From Chloroflexus aurantiacus J-10-fl (GTDB lineage: Bacteria > Chloroflexota > Chloroflexia > Chloroflexales > Chloroflexaceae), in the NCBI RefSeq assembly GCF_000018865.1, contig NC_010175.1, positions 3,782,001 through 3,846,000 on the forward strand: 64,000 nucleotides of DNA. Reading direction: 5' to 3'. The notes beneath the pieces are model-generated. The model saw only the letters and a list, made by a program, of their open reading frames with translations, was not told the DNA's origin and searched no databases. How positions within the stretch are numbered: position 1 is the stretch's first letter; every line of letters starts with the position of its first letter. Positions 26,185 through 35,956 of the stretch are shown here, piece by piece. Made by a program: the position numbers and the translations under genes.

Positions 26185-26225
26185 TGGTAGGAAATAGGAA
26201 GTAGAAAATAGGAAATAGAACGTAG
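26185..26225. repeat. short heptanucleotide repeat
   Basis: Six degenerate 7-bp units (AGGAAAT, AGGAAGT, AGAAAAT, AGGAAAT, AGAACGT and similar) run immediately upstream of the metalloenzyme start codon. They resemble the much longer heptamer tract at 35660-35956. Confidence 0.65.
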
Positions 26226-26295
26226 GGGAAGTATATCACATTGAGGAGGAGAGAGCTTCAACAGCGATCCGTGATGGGGGCCATAATCTACGTAT

Positions 26296-26925
26296 CGCCT
26301 GTTGGCGTGCAGCAGTTGTGTTTTCGTCCAGCCTATGCTTCGGAACAGAGGCGCGTGGTCTGCAACCGCGCTGGTCGCCGTGATTGAGAGGCTCTTGCCA
26401 GGGTGACAGCACGTGCTGCCTGCAAAGTCGTGCCTGCGCAGTGAATCACGTGTGGCCTGTTGGGAGTGCGGTAGTCGTGTTTTCGTCCAGCCTATGCTTC
26501 GGAACAGAGGCGCGTGGTCTGCAACCGTGCTGGTCGCCGTGATTGCGAGGCTCTTGCCAGGGTGACAGCACGTGCTGCCTGCAAAGTCGTGCCTGCGCAG
26601 TGAATCACGTGTGGCCTGTTGGGAGTGCGGTAGTCGTGTTTTCGTCCAGCCTATGCTTCGGAACAGAGGCGCGTGGTCTGCAACCGTGCTGGTCGCCGTG
26701 ATTGAGAGGCTCTTGCCAGGGTGACAGCACGTGCTGCCTGCAAAGTCGTGCCTGCGCAGTGAATCACGTGTGGCCTGTTGGGAGTGCGGCAGTTGTGTTT
26801 TCGTCCAGCCTATGCTTCGGAACAGAGGCGCGTGGTCTGCAACCGCGCTGGTCGCCGTGATTGAGAGGCTCTTGCCAGGGTGACAGCACGTGCTGCCTGC
26901 AAAGTCGTGCCTGTGCGATGAATTG
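26296..26925. repeat. four tandem copies of a 159-bp repeat
   Basis: TTTTCGTCCAGCCTATGCTT recurs at 26321, 26480, 26639 and 26798, giving an exact 159-bp period. Copies differ at a few positions (for example CCGCGCTGG versus CCGTGCTGG). Each contains the 12-bp palindrome CAGCACGTGCTG and a GGGAGTGCGG segment like the core of the other hairpin elements. Because 159 is divisible by three, an open frame persists across the minus strand, but it has no ribosome-binding site or protein-like character. The remainder of this 1.08-kb gap is the S1 promoter and leader. Confidence 0.88.
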
Positions 26926-27001
26926 AACTCTGTAATGGTACACCGGACAGTTGTCCTGTTTGCCCCTCGCGACAAACGCACAGGCACCGTTTGTGAAAAT
27001 G

Positions 27002-27030
27002 TTGACAGGTTCATCATCATCACCTATAAT
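27002..27030 (+). promoter_or_regulatory. consensus sigma-70 promoter of the S1 gene
   Basis: TTGACA (27002-27007) and TATAAT (27025-27030) are separated by exactly 17 bp, a perfect consensus. Transcription would start near 27037, leaving a leader of about 230 nt before the S1 ATG. Confidence 0.85.
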
Positions 27031-27268
27031 TACCGGCATTGTAAAACATGTCTCGACTTCCGCGACGGTCGAACTCCACAGACTGGAACGGTTACGACGG
27101 CCTTGGAGCACTTGCCAGCAAGCGGAGCCGGCGGCTCACGCCAGTATAGCAACCTGCATAAAGCATTTGCGCGACTGACGTGCGCCACTGCACCAATTGG
27201 TTCGCGCTCTTTTTACGTCTAAGCGGAAGGTAGAGGCAAATCAAATCTCTTTGAGGAGGCTTTGTAGC

Positions 27269-28444
27269 ATGTCTGTCCAGCCCGACCCTGTAACCCAGCA
27301 GAATGAGGAAAATCTGGATTGGACCCAATTACTTGATGAGTATGATTATGCCCGTCCCCAGCGTGGTGAGCTGCGCGAGGGCCTGATCATGCACATCGAA
27401 GAGAGTGGTGTTCTGGTCTCGATTGGCACTAAGCGCGAAGGTATTATTCCGGCTCAGGATTTGCGCCAGATGGGCGAAGATTTTATCAATTCGCTGAAGG
27501 TTGGCGATACGGTTCAGGTGTACGTACAGGAGCCGGAGAATCGCGACGGTGATCTGATCCTCTCGCTTTCGATGGTGCAGGTGGCGAAGGACTGGGAGGT
27601 TGCCGAGCAACTCTTCCACGATGGCGGTATCACTCGGTGCAAGGTGATTGGCTTTAACAAAGGCGGCTTGCTGGTGCAGTTTAACCGGATTCGCGGCTTT
27701 GTGCCGTCATCGCAAGTTGCCCAGTTGCACGGGCGAACCGCTGCTGATGAACGCCAGCAGGCCCTGCAGAAGATGGTCAATCAAGAAATTCCATTGAAGG
27801 TTATTGAGGTTGATCGCGAACGCAATCGGTTGGTGCTCTCTGAGCGGGCAGCGACGCAAGAGTGGCGTAAGGCGCAGAAGCATCGCCTGCTGACTGAGTT
27901 GCAGCCCGGTGATGTCCTGGTTGGTCGCGTCAATCAGCTTACCAATTTTGGCGCATTTATCGATCTGGGTGGGGCTGATGGTCTGGCCCACATCTCTGAG
28001 CTGAGCTGGCAGCGGGTGAACCATCCACGCGAAGTTCTGCAACCCGGCCAGGAAGTCAAGGTTGTGGTCGTCGAGATTGATCGCGAGCGCGAGCGCATCG
28101 GTCTCTCGATCCGGCAGTTGCAGAATAATCCCTGGGAGACGATTGACCAGCGTTATACGCTCGGCCAGTTGGTGACCGGCCCGGTAACCAATGTGACACC
28201 GTTCGGGGCCTTTGTCCAGGTGGAAGAGGCTGTTGAAGGTTTGATCCACGCCAGTGAGCTTGATGCCGATCCCCAGGCTCAGCCACGCGATATTCTGCAG
28301 CCGGGTCAGATCGTAACCGCGCGCGTGATTAGCCTCGACCGCCAGCGCCAGCGCATGGGTCTGTCGTTGCGCCGGATTGGCGAGAATGAGAACGAGCCTG
28401 CTCCAGCGCCTGCTGATGAGGCTGACCAGCCGGCCCAGGCGTAA
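27269..28444 (+). CDS. rpsA: ribosomal protein S1 (four S1 domains)
   Basis: The 391-residue protein has four OB-fold S1 domains beginning near [61 protein letters not shown] and [20 protein letters not shown]. It binds mRNA on the 30S subunit and helps initiation. Four domains is the short form common outside proteobacteria, where six is usual. The C-terminus is acidic and Pro/Ala-rich. GAGGAGG precedes the ATG by 8 nt, and a perfect consensus promoter drives it, in line with high expression. Confidence 0.95.
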   Translation: MSVQPDPVTQQNEENLDWTQLLDEYDYARPQRGELREGLIMHIEESGVLVSIGTKREGIIPAQDLRQMGEDFINSLKVGDTVQVYVQEPENRDGDLILSLSMVQVAKDWEVAEQLFHDGGITRCKVIGFNKGGLLVQFNRIRGFVPSSQVAQLHGRTAADERQQALQKMVNQEIPLKVIEVDRERNRLVLSERAATQEWRKAQKHRLLTELQPGDVLVGRVNQLTNFGAFIDLGGADGLAHISELSWQRVNHPREVLQPGQEVKVVVVEIDRERERIGLSIRQLQNNPWETIDQRYTLGQLVTGPVTNVTPFGAFVQVEEAVEGLIHASELDADPQAQPRDILQPGQIVTARVISLDRQRQRMGLSLRRIGENENEPAPAPADEADQPAQA

Positions 28445-28483
28445 ATTGTCTGTTACTTTTCAGCTTCATTAACTTGACTTGCG

Positions 28484-28515
28484 AACCGGCATGGATCGTT
28501 ATCCGTGCCGGTTTT
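28484..28515 (+). terminator. rho-independent terminator after S1 gene
   Basis: AACCGGCATGGAT pairs with ATCCGTGCCGGTT (one mismatch) around CGTT and runs into TTTT. It lies 39 bp after the S1 stop. Confidence 0.85.
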
Positions 28516-28567
28516 GTCGTATGATAAGTGCGTGAAGTGTTTTGCCGGCACGTTGAAGGAGGGATGA

Positions 28568-29554
28568 ATGCGTTTTCTTTCAGCAGCCGATATTGCGCAG
28601 GCAGTGCCAATGTCAGCCGCGATTGATGCAGTTGCGCAGGCGTTTGGTATGCTGGCACGCGGTGAGGCTGATATTCCGTTACGAACAGCAATTACAACCC
28701 CGGCACAGGCAGCGACGACCTTCTTTATGCCGGGTCGTCTCGGTGGCGAAACCCCCGCACTTGGTATCAAGACCGTTTCAGTCTTCCCCCATAATGTCTA
28801 CCGTGCTGAACCAACAATTTACGCGCTGGTCACCCTCTTCGATCCGGCCAGTGGTCGCCCAATTGCGGTCCTTGACGGTACCTATCTTACGGCACTGCGT
28901 ACCGGTGCTGCGTCGGGGGTGGCGACCCGTCTGCTGGCACGTGAGGATGTCCGCACCCTGGTGGTGTTCGGTGCTGGTGCCCAGGCATTACCGCAGCTTC
29001 AGGCAGTGCTGGCAGTACGACCATCAATCAATAATGTCTGGATTGTGAACCGTACTCGTGACCGGGCGACATTACTGGCGGCACGCTTACGTGGCGAAGG
29101 TTTTCGTGGCGACATTCGCATCGCTACCGATCCGACAATGCCACTGGCCGAAGCCGATGTGGTCTGTACCGCAACGAGTAGCCCAAACCCACTCTTCGCC
29201 GCCGATCTGATCCGCCCTGGAACGCATATCAATGCGGTTGGTGCTTATCGCCCCGACATGGCCGAACTGCCCCCCGATCTGGTTGCCCGTAGTCGGGTCG
29301 TGGTCGATCAGCGTCACGCAGCCTGGAGCGAGGCCGGCGATTTGATTCAGGCTCGTGCTGCCGGTCTGATCGATGAGCAGCACGTGATCGCCGAATTGGG
29401 TGATCTCGTCAATGGTACCGTACAGGCTCGAACGACTGCTGATGAGATCACCCTCTTCAAGTCGGTTGGTAATGCGGTGCAAGACCTGGCCGTGGCCTCA
29501 TTGGCTCTGGCCCAGGCGACCACTCTAGGTCTCGGCGTTGAAGTGACAATCTGA
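28568..29554 (+). CDS. ornithine cyclodeaminase / mu-crystallin family protein
   Basis: The 328-residue protein has the family core: LDGTYLTALRTGAASGVATRLLA (substrate-binding region) and the dinucleotide-binding VVFGAGAQALPQLQAVLAV, followed by VVCTATSSPNPLF, HINAVGAYRPDMAELP and a C-terminal FKSVGNAVQDLAVASLA. Members are NAD(P)-dependent ornithine cyclodeaminases, alanine dehydrogenases or imine reductases; sequence alone does not choose. GGAGGG precedes the ATG at 28568; another ATG four bases earlier is out of frame. No operon partner is seen. Confidence 0.93.
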   Translation: MRFLSAADIAQAVPMSAAIDAVAQAFGMLARGEADIPLRTAITTPAQAATTFFMPGRLGGETPALGIKTVSVFPHNVYRAEPTIYALVTLFDPASGRPIAVLDGTYLTALRTGAASGVATRLLAREDVRTLVVFGAGAQALPQLQAVLAVRPSINNVWIVNRTRDRATLLAARLRGEGFRGDIRIATDPTMPLAEADVVCTATSSPNPLFAADLIRPGTHINAVGAYRPDMAELPPDLVARSRVVVDQRHAAWSEAGDLIQARAAGLIDEQHVIAELGDLVNGTVQARTTADEITLFKSVGNAVQDLAVASLALAQATTLGLGVEVTI

Positions 29555-29672
29555 GCTTTTGTCATCAGGTGAGGGAGCATTATTCATCAAAATGTCACGC
29601 CGATTCCGTACAACCATCATGACAATTGCGATGGATAATGCTTCATTGAAGGCAACATAAGGAGACACAAAC

Positions 29673-31013
29673 GTGAAAAACATCTGTGTGGTAGGTACAG
29701 GCTATGTTGGACTGACGACCGGTGTCTGTTTTGCCGATCTCGGTCATTCTGTTACCTGTATCGAAATTGACTTGCACAAACTGGAATTGCTCCGCAGCGG
29801 TAAATCCCCCATCTTCGAGCCTGGTCTGGAAGAGTTGCAAGAGCGCAATATGCGCGCCGGTCGCTTGCGCTTCACCGATGATTATGCCGTCGGTATTCCC
29901 GATGCTGAGTTTATCTTCATCACAGTCGGTACCCCCATGGGCGAAGACGGCTCGGCTGATCTAACGTATGTCAAAGCCGCCGCACGTAGCATTGGTCAAT
30001 ACTTGCGTTCGGGTTCAATCATTATCGACAAGAGCACCGTGCCGGTAGGCACCGGTGATATGGTCGAAAACATCATTGCCGAGTATGCCGGACCTGATGT
30101 GAAGTTTGATGTCGTGTCGAACCCGGAGTTCTTGCGCGAAGGGAGTGCGCTGAGTGATTTCTTCAAGCCCGACCGCATTGTCCTCGGTGCGAAGAATCGC
30201 GAGGCGGCACAACGGGTAGCTGCGCTGCATGAAACATTGGGCGCGCCGATTATCATCACCGATCTGCGCACAGCCGAGATGATTAAATATGCATCCAATG
30301 CCTTTCTGGCGACCCGCATTTCGTTCATCAATGAAATTGCGCAAATCTGCGAGCGTCTGGGCGCTGATGTGCGTGAGGTTGCTCGCGGTATGGGTGCCGA
30401 CAAACGCATTGGCCCCCACTTTCTGGAAGCCGGCGTTGGCTACGGTGGCTCCTGTTTCCCGAAAGATGTGCTGGCGCTGTACCACATGGCTGCCTCTGCC
30501 GGTTGCCACCCGCAGTTGCTTCAGGCAGTGATGGACATCAACAGCGATGCGCGCAAGCGGTTTGTGAAGAAGGTCGAAACAGTCCTGGGTGATCTCGAAG
30601 GCCGCGTTATTGGGGTGCTGGGTCTGTCATTCAAGCCCAATACTGATGATATGCGTGAGGCACCGAGCGTTGATATTATCAATTCCCTCCTGAAGAAGGG
30701 GGCCAGGGTCAAGGCGTATGACCCGGTAGCCATGGCGCGTGCCGAAGAGCTGTTGCCAACAGTAACCTTTACCGCGACAGCGTATGATGTGGCAAAAGAT
30801 GCCGATGCGTTGCTGCTGGTTACTGAATGGAATGAGTTCAAGCAGTTGGACTGGCAACGCATCAAACGCTATATGCGCCAGCCGGTCGTAATTGATGGCC
30901 GTAATCTCTACGATCCGCGTGAGATGCGCAATTTGGGCTTCATCTATTGGGGGGTTGGTCGCGGTGAGGCACCGGTGCCGATTATGGAAGAAGCGCAGAA
31001 TATCGGTGATTAG
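29673..31013 (+). CDS. UDP-glucose 6-dehydrogenase family
   Basis: The 446-residue protein begins with a Rossmann motif [28 protein letters not shown] and contains [26 protein letters not shown], the [19 protein letters not shown] lysine region and the catalytic cysteine in [16 protein letters not shown]. It oxidises UDP-glucose (or a close UDP-sugar) to the uronic acid with 2 NAD+, feeding cell-surface polysaccharides. The start is GTG at 29673 with TAAGGAG upstream. A strong terminator follows. Confidence 0.96.
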   Translation: MKNICVVGTGYVGLTTGVCFADLGHSVTCIEIDLHKLELLRSGKSPIFEPGLEELQERNMRAGRLRFTDDYAVGIPDAEFIFITVGTPMGEDGSADLTYVKAAARSIGQYLRSGSIIIDKSTVPVGTGDMVENIIAEYAGPDVKFDVVSNPEFLREGSALSDFFKPDRIVLGAKNREAAQRVAALHETLGAPIIITDLRTAEMIKYASNAFLATRISFINEIAQICERLGADVREVARGMGADKRIGPHFLEAGVGYGGSCFPKDVLALYHMAASAGCHPQLLQAVMDINSDARKRFVKKVETVLGDLEGRVIGVLGLSFKPNTDDMREAPSVDIINSLLKKGARVKAYDPVAMARAEELLPTVTFTATAYDVAKDADALLLVTEWNEFKQLDWQRIKRYMRQPVVIDGRNLYDPREMRNLGFIYWGVGRGEAPVPIMEEAQNIGD

Positions 31014-31077
31014 GCGCTAGCAAACGTTGCTGAAGCGACACCCTCCTTGCTAAAAGTGAGCTTTTTTCACTGATGGG

Positions 31078-31107
31078 AAAGAGTGGCATAATACTGCCAC
31101 TCTTTTT
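31078..31107 (+). terminator. rho-independent terminator after UDP-glucose dehydrogenase gene
   Basis: AAAGAGTGGCA and TGCCACTCTTT form a perfect 11-bp stem with a 6-nt loop, ending in a T-run. Confidence 0.92.
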
Positions 31108-31188
31108 GCTGTTACCGGCAGCACCGACTAAAAATAGCGTTACAATAGGCCATGTACCTTGTGGTTCAGATGTGTGAGGAGGCTCATA

Positions 31189-32874
31189 ATGAGCGATAAT
31201 CGCCGCAGTCGCATGATCACCGAAGGGCCGCAGCGCTCGCCGAATCGGGCGATGTTACGCGCTGTGGGGTTTGGCGACAACGATTTCACCAAGCCGATTG
31301 TGGGAGTGGCCAATGGCCATAGTACGCTGACACCCTGTAACGCCGGGTTGGGTGCGCTGGCTGCCCGTGCAGAAGAGGCCATTCGGGCTGCCGGTGGGAT
31401 GCCGCAAATCTTCGGTACCATTACCGTTAGTGATGGTATTTCAATGGGTACCGAAGGTATGAAGTATTCGCTGGTCAGCCGTGAAGTGATTGCCGATTCA
31501 ATTGAAACGGTTGTCAATGCTCAGCGCATGGACGGCATTCTGGCGGTGGGTGGTTGTGACAAGAATATGCCGGGTGCGCTGATTGCCATGGCGCGGCTGG
31601 ATATTCCGGCCATCTTTGTGTACGGTGGGACGATTAAGCCCGGACATTATAAGGGGCGTGACCTGACGATTGTCAGTGCCTTTGAAGCAGTCGGTGAATA
31701 CAGTGCCGGTCGCATTGATGAGCACGAGCTGCTTGAGATTGAGCGTCATGCCTGTCCTGGCGCCGGCTCATGTGGCGGGATGTACACCGCCAATACGATG
31801 TCGTCGGCAATTGAAGCCCTCGGTTTGAGTCTGCCCGGCTCTTCCACGATGGCTGCCGAAGATGAAGAGAAGGCATTGAGCGCGGCGCGGTCTGGTGAAG
31901 TGCTGGTTGAGGCGATTCGCGCCAATCGTACTGCCCGCCAGATGCTGACCCGCAAGTCGCTTGAGAATGCGATTGCGGTAGTGATGGCGCTCGGTGGTTC
32001 AACCAACGCGGTCTTGCATTTGCTAGCGATTGCACATGCCGCCGATGTCCCGCTTACGATTGATGATTTCGAGACAATTCGCCAGCGGGTGCCGGTGCTC
32101 TGCGACCTGAAACCCTCTGGCCGCTACGTGGCGACCGATCTGCACCGGGTCGGTGGGGTGCCGCAGGTGATGAAGATACTGTTGAATGCCGGCTTACTAC
32201 ACGGCGATTGTATGACTATCACTGGGCAGACGATTGCCGAGACGCTGGCCGATGTGCCTGATGAACCTCCGGCCAATCAGGACGTCATTCGTCCGTTCAG
32301 TCAACCAATCTATCCTCAAGGGCATCTGGCTATTCTACGCGGCAATCTGGCCGAAGAGGGTTGTGTTGCCAAGATTACCGGTATCAAGCAACGCCGTATT
32401 ACCGGCCCCGCTCGGGTCTTTGATGCTGAAGAGGAGTGCCTGGAGGCTATTCTAAGCGGGAAGATTAAGGCCGGTGATGTAGTGGTCATCCGCTACGAAG
32501 GGCCAAAGGGTGGCCCCGGTATGCGTGAAATGCTGGCACCAACGTCGGCTATTATTGGGGCTGGTTTGGGTGACAGCGTGGGGTTGATTACCGATGGTCG
32601 CTTTTCCGGTGGTACCTACGGCCTGGTCGTCGGCCACGTTGCCCCAGAGGCCGCCGTCGGTGGTACGATTGCGTTGGTCGAAGAGGGTGACAGTATCACG
32701 ATTGATGCCGATGCTCGTCTGCTGCAATTGAATGTCTCTGATGAAGAACTGGCACGGCGACGGGCTGCCTGGCAGCCGCGACCACCACGCTACACTCGTG
32801 GTGTTTTGGCCAAATATGCCCGTCTGGTGTCGTCGGCCAGTCTGGGCGCGGTAACCGACCGGTTTAGCGAGTAG
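31189..32874 (+). CDS. ilvD: dihydroxy-acid dehydratase IlvD
   Basis: The 561-residue enzyme dehydrates 2,3-dihydroxy acids to 2-oxoacids in valine, isoleucine and pantothenate synthesis. Iron-sulphur ligands are visible in GGCDKNMPG and [16 protein letters not shown]. Other marks are [26 protein letters not shown]-like [29 protein letters not shown] and [30 protein letters not shown] lies 6-12 nt before the ATG at 31189. It stands alone, away from other branched-chain genes. Confidence 0.97.
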   Translation: MSDNRRSRMITEGPQRSPNRAMLRAVGFGDNDFTKPIVGVANGHSTLTPCNAGLGALAARAEEAIRAAGGMPQIFGTITVSDGISMGTEGMKYSLVSREVIADSIETVVNAQRMDGILAVGGCDKNMPGALIAMARLDIPAIFVYGGTIKPGHYKGRDLTIVSAFEAVGEYSAGRIDEHELLEIERHACPGAGSCGGMYTANTMSSAIEALGLSLPGSSTMAAEDEEKALSAARSGEVLVEAIRANRTARQMLTRKSLENAIAVVMALGGSTNAVLHLLAIAHAADVPLTIDDFETIRQRVPVLCDLKPSGRYVATDLHRVGGVPQVMKILLNAGLLHGDCMTITGQTIAETLADVPDEPPANQDVIRPFSQPIYPQGHLAILRGNLAEEGCVAKITGIKQRRITGPARVFDAEEECLEAILSGKIKAGDVVVIRYEGPKGGPGMREMLAPTSAIIGAGLGDSVGLITDGRFSGGTYGLVVGHVAPEAAVGGTIALVEEGDSITIDADARLLQLNVSDEELARRRAAWQPRPPRYTRGVLAKYARLVSSASLGAVTDRFSE

Positions 32875-32881
32875 TTGCATA

Positions 32882-32917
32882 CCATTGCGGCAGAGGCACT
32901 GCTCTCTGCCGCAATGG
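32882..32917. terminator. bidirectional hairpin between ilvD and the CphA-like gene
   Basis: CCATTGCGGCAGAG and CTCTGCCGCAATGG form a perfect 14-bp stem with an 8-nt loop between two convergent genes. There is no T-run, so termination is inferred from position and stability. Confidence 0.7.
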
Positions 32918-32928
32918 CTTCATAGCCG

Positions 32929-33861
32929 TCATTCCTTGACCGGTGTCCAACCGATCACACCGTTTGGTGCGTAGCTCAGCAAGGGGTGCAGCGCCGGATC
33001 GGTGAGGTTTATCAGGGTTGGGGCGACGCTGCACAGCATGGGTAGGCCGAGTGCGCGCAGCCATTCATCATCATCGGCGGCAGTTGGTGGTCGTGAACCG
33101 GCGCGGTCGGTAATGATCGCCAGGTCGCAACGGTCAAACGGTAGTCCTTCCCGGATCAGGCTGTCGGTATCGAAGCCGACAATCAGGGCAGTGCAGGCAG
33201 GATCGGCCAATGCTGTGATGACTGATGCTCGATTGGCCTGGTCGAGAATGATACCTTGATGGCGAGCAGCCTGTTCGGCGATGGCCTGTTGACGGTAGCG
33301 CTCACCAGTAACCGCGATGATCAGAATCCGACCAAGACGTGACCACGGCGGTTGCAGATCGGGCGCTGCGCGTAGATCGGCAGGAGCGACAATCCAGCCC
33401 CGCTCACCCTGCCCAATCAGCAGCCTGCCATCGTCCAGGATCGTCGTTGGGATGTCTCGGTGACGGGCGTTGGCCATCAATTGCAATGCCGCCACCGGTA
33501 ATGCCTGCGCCTGACGGCGGTCACGTAGTGCCAGCAACGGTTCATCGGGGTCCCAGCTCTCATCGTGGCCGAGTTCGGCGTTGATCCCGTCGACCACATA
33601 CCGACAGAGTTCGGCACCAATCGCCGGTTCAGGCGTTGTGAAGAACGCACTCATCAGCATGTCGTCGTTGTCTGGTTTGGCCTCGACGTGGAGTTGTGCG
33701 ATCACCAACCCAATCGCTAACGCGCCACCCTTGAGTGCCGTGCGTAGCCGATCACTGTAATCGGCGGCGGCGCCGACGCGGAGCACAACACCGGGTTGCG
33801 GACGGTAGATGTTGGGGCCATACAGGGCAGCCAGATGACGTATTCGGAGCGGTTGGGTCAT
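32929..33861 (-). CDS. degenerate cyanophycin-synthetase-like protein lacking catalytic domains
   Basis: The 310-residue protein keeps islands of cyanophycin synthetase (CphA, normally near 880 residues). These are RHLAALYGPNIYRPQPGVVL (residues 8-27, N-terminal domain), NARHRDIPTTILDDGRLLIGQGERG (131-155, the stretch before ATP-grasp), IIAVTG (181-186, where CphA continues TNGKTT) and DSLIREGLPFDRCDLAIITD (233-252, matching the GILREGLGFDRCDV... region). The ATP-grasp domain is absent and the Mur-ligase P-loop is replaced by GERYRQ, so it cannot make cyanophycin by the known route. The frame is intact, which argues for a retained, changed function. Confidence 0.7.
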   Translation of the reverse strand: MTQPLRIRHLAALYGPNIYRPQPGVVLRVGAAADYSDRLRTALKGGALAIGLVIAQLHVEAKPDNDDMLMSAFFTTPEPAIGAELCRYVVDGINAELGHDESWDPDEPLLALRDRRQAQALPVAALQLMANARHRDIPTTILDDGRLLIGQGERGWIVAPADLRAAPDLQPPWSRLGRILIIAVTGERYRQQAIAEQAARHQGIILDQANRASVITALADPACTALIVGFDTDSLIREGLPFDRCDLAIITDRAGSRPPTAADDDEWLRALGLPMLCSVAPTLINLTDPALHPLLSYAPNGVIGWTPVKE

Positions 33862-33899
33862 AAGGGCATCCCAGATAGCGTTTCAATTAACTACCTGCA

Positions 33900-34568
33900 A
33901 TGATAACACGTCTCCACGAGCCATACCTCGCACTGCTTCAGCAGGCAATGCTGGCAGCTACACCATCTGGATCACGAGTAGCCCTCGATCTAGGGTGTGG
34001 TGATGGCTCAAAAACACGCTGGTTGCGTGCGTGCAGTGCCTCTGACGCGCTCATCGTGGGGGTAGATCGCGACGGGTCTGTCTTGCGTGCTGCTGACGAC
34101 ATGATGTTCATCGCAGGTGATGCCTCGCACCTCCCGCTCCGTGATGCGTGTATTGACCTGGTCTGGTGTATTGCTGCGCTCAACCTCTTCCCACATCGCC
34201 ACCTTGCGCTACGCGAAATGTGGCGTGTGCTGCGTCATGGGGGAACGCTGGTTGTTGCGAGTGCCGGTGAATACTGGGTGCGGCTGCGCAACCATCCAGC
34301 GCCGCTAATCGCTGCGCTACCTGACACGCCATTGCCACTCCCGCCCGCCGACGGCCTTGATGAAGAGTGGTTGCTCCTGATGGCGGCTGCCGGTTTCCAA
34401 CCACGTCAGACACAGGCATATCTGCTGGATGGTGGCAGACTGGCGCAGGTTGCGTTGATCAATAGCGAGGCACTGACATCGTACCTTTCGCTTCCCCCGT
34501 GTGCCAGTCCGGTCGCCGATCCCGAACCGCGCCATCTCCTGATTGTGACGAGCGCCCGGAAGGGGTGA
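33900..34568 (+). CDS. SAM-dependent methyltransferase, class I
   Basis: The 222-residue protein has a class I methyltransferase fold: motif I VALDLGCGDGSKTRWL (about residues 27-42), the acidic VGVDRD, FIAGDASHLPLRDACIDLVWC and MWRVLRHGGTLVVAS. It belongs to the Methyltransf_11-type group; the substrate is unknown. It is divergent from the CphA-like gene with only 38 bp between starts, so the two may share regulation. Confidence 0.9.
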   Translation: MITRLHEPYLALLQQAMLAATPSGSRVALDLGCGDGSKTRWLRACSASDALIVGVDRDGSVLRAADDMMFIAGDASHLPLRDACIDLVWCIAALNLFPHRHLALREMWRVLRHGGTLVVASAGEYWVRLRNHPAPLIAALPDTPLPLPPADGLDEEWLLLMAAAGFQPRQTQAYLLDGGRLAQVALINSEALTSYLSLPPCASPVADPEPRHLLIVTSARKG

Positions 34569-34753
34569 GTGTGGAATAGTTGCCTGTGTTAACAGATTGA
34601 TTGCCTGGTGTACAAAACTTTACAATATGGCTTTAGAAATCATCTCACACATGCTTGTAAAAATGACTGATACTTCCTTACCGATTGGGCATCCAGAGCA
34701 GCCATATACGGTAGCTGGAGGAACGTTTTGTTACAGTTATACGAGACCAGGTT
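34569..34753. other. intergenic region, no gene seen
   Basis: This AT-richer stretch follows the methyltransferase. A 121-residue open frame on the plus strand (34597-34962) lacks a ribosome-binding site and protein-like composition and overlaps the more convincing minus-strand remnant, so I do not call it. Confidence 0.5.
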
Positions 34754-35005
34754 TTACACCATGTCAAATCCACCCTGTAAATCTGTCGGAAGAACTTCCT
34801 CGATTTGTAAGACTAATTTGCGCCGAAAGATACCGCGGTAGGTGTAACGCACCTTCACCAGTAAGCCATACACGGCGTAGACGATTTGTTGTCTGTTGTT
34901 GGGAAGAGGACGTGTATAATCGTAACGTCCAATGTCGGGGTGCGAGCGCAAAATCTCGATAAGTCGTTATGCGTTGATTTGTTCAGCGGGAGAAAGGGTC
35001 TGAAA
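34754..35005 (-). pseudogene. remnant of a small gene with an internal TAA
   Basis: On the minus strand the frame reads FQTLSPAEQINA, TAA (34969-34967), then RLIEILRSHPDIGRYDYTRP and on through PLPNNRQQIVYAVYGLLVKVRYTYRGIFRRKLVLQIEEVLPTDLQGGFDMV to a stop at 34754. Both sides of the TAA look like one continuous protein. No good start codon is present, and a TAG lies just before the readable part. It follows the 96-residue gene at 35051 by about 45 nt. The family is not recognised. Confidence 0.45.
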
Positions 35006-35050
35006 CTACATAGCTGCACGGTTTGTCCAGATAACATCAAGGTACATGCA

Positions 35051-35341
35051 TTATCCTTTGAGCTGCTCACGAAGCATGATCGCGACTTCTTCCTCGCTAA
35101 GCGGTCCTTCTTCAGGATCGGGGATATACTCGATGTGAGTTGGTAAACCGTCTGGACCTGCCAGGTACAGGATAGGAGAATGTTCCTCGATGCGTGTCTC
35201 GTGGGTTATATCCGGTGATACAGGGATTGGAAGTCCCAAGAGAATGTCTGCTGCACGCTTAACACGATCTGCCGGATCAATTGCTTCATCCAACAGAATA
35301 GTAAGAACCTCTCGCACCGCACTGCGAAACTGTTGCTCCAT
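35051..35341 (-). CDS. small protein of unknown function
   Basis: The 96-residue, acidic protein starts MEQQFRSAVREVLTILLDEAIDPADRVKRAADILLG and ends with EEGPLSEEEVAIMLREQLKG. Its helical ends and central beta hairpin are the only visible features. The ATG at 35341 is chosen over one at 35446 because the upstream residues are Cys-rich and atypical. It could form a pair with the downstream remnant at 34754-35005. Confidence 0.6.
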   Translation of the reverse strand: MEQQFRSAVREVLTILLDEAIDPADRVKRAADILLGLPIPVSPDITHETRIEEHSPILYLAGPDGLPTHIEYIPDPEEGPLSEEEVAIMLREQLKG

Positions 35342-35659
35342 GGGCGATAGCCTTTCATCATTGGTTTTGCAAGGTATGTTTACACACTCTGATCGACAAT
35401 GCACTGTTTTCAATAGTATACCATCGAGACAACGTTTGGAACCCATTTAGTACACGTAGCCGGATTTGTCGTAAAGCAGGAGTCATTTCACACATTTTGA
35501 AAAGGGTGATGGTAAGAGTTAATCGTACCACCACCGCAACGACAGGGGGCGAGGCTACACACCCCTACAAAGTACGGTCAGAACAATCTCTTCTAAAGCA
35601 TGATTGGACCGCTACCCTGTAGCGATATATTGCCTACATTCTCCCCTCTCCTTCGTCCC

Positions 35660-35956
35660 CTATCTTCTATCTTCTATCTTCTATCTTCTATCTCCTATCT
35701 TCTATCTCCTATCTTCTATCTCCTATCTTCTATCTCCTATCTTCTATCTCCTATCTTCTATCTCCTATCTTCTATCTCCTATCTTCTATCTCCTATCTTC
35801 TATCTCCTATCTTCTATCTCCTATCTTCTATCTCCTATCTTCTATCTCCTATCTTCTATCTTCTATCTCCTATCTTCTATCTCCTATCTTCTATCTCCTA
35901 TCTTCTATCTCCTATCTTCTATCTCCTATCTTCTATCTCCTATCTTCTATCTCCTC
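35660..35956. repeat. heptanucleotide tandem repeat, about 42 units
   Basis: TATCTTC and TATCTCC units alternate almost without error for nearly 300 bp. The tract runs into the 3' end of the debranching-enzyme gene and encodes its last residues (EEIEDRR then stop). It resembles the short tandemly repeated heptamers known from cyanobacteria. The 590-bp gap also holds a partial GGGGCG/CGCCCC-type repeat near 35547 and no gene. Confidence 0.93.

Noticed and set aside
26031-27023. 330-residue minus-strand protein with four internal repeats
   Set aside because: The frame persists only because the DNA repeat is 159 bp long. It overlaps the start of the metalloenzyme gene and has no start signal or protein-like composition.
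34597-34962. 121-residue plus-strand gene
   Set aside because: It lacks a ribosome-binding site, has atypical composition, and overlaps a more protein-like remnant on the other strand.
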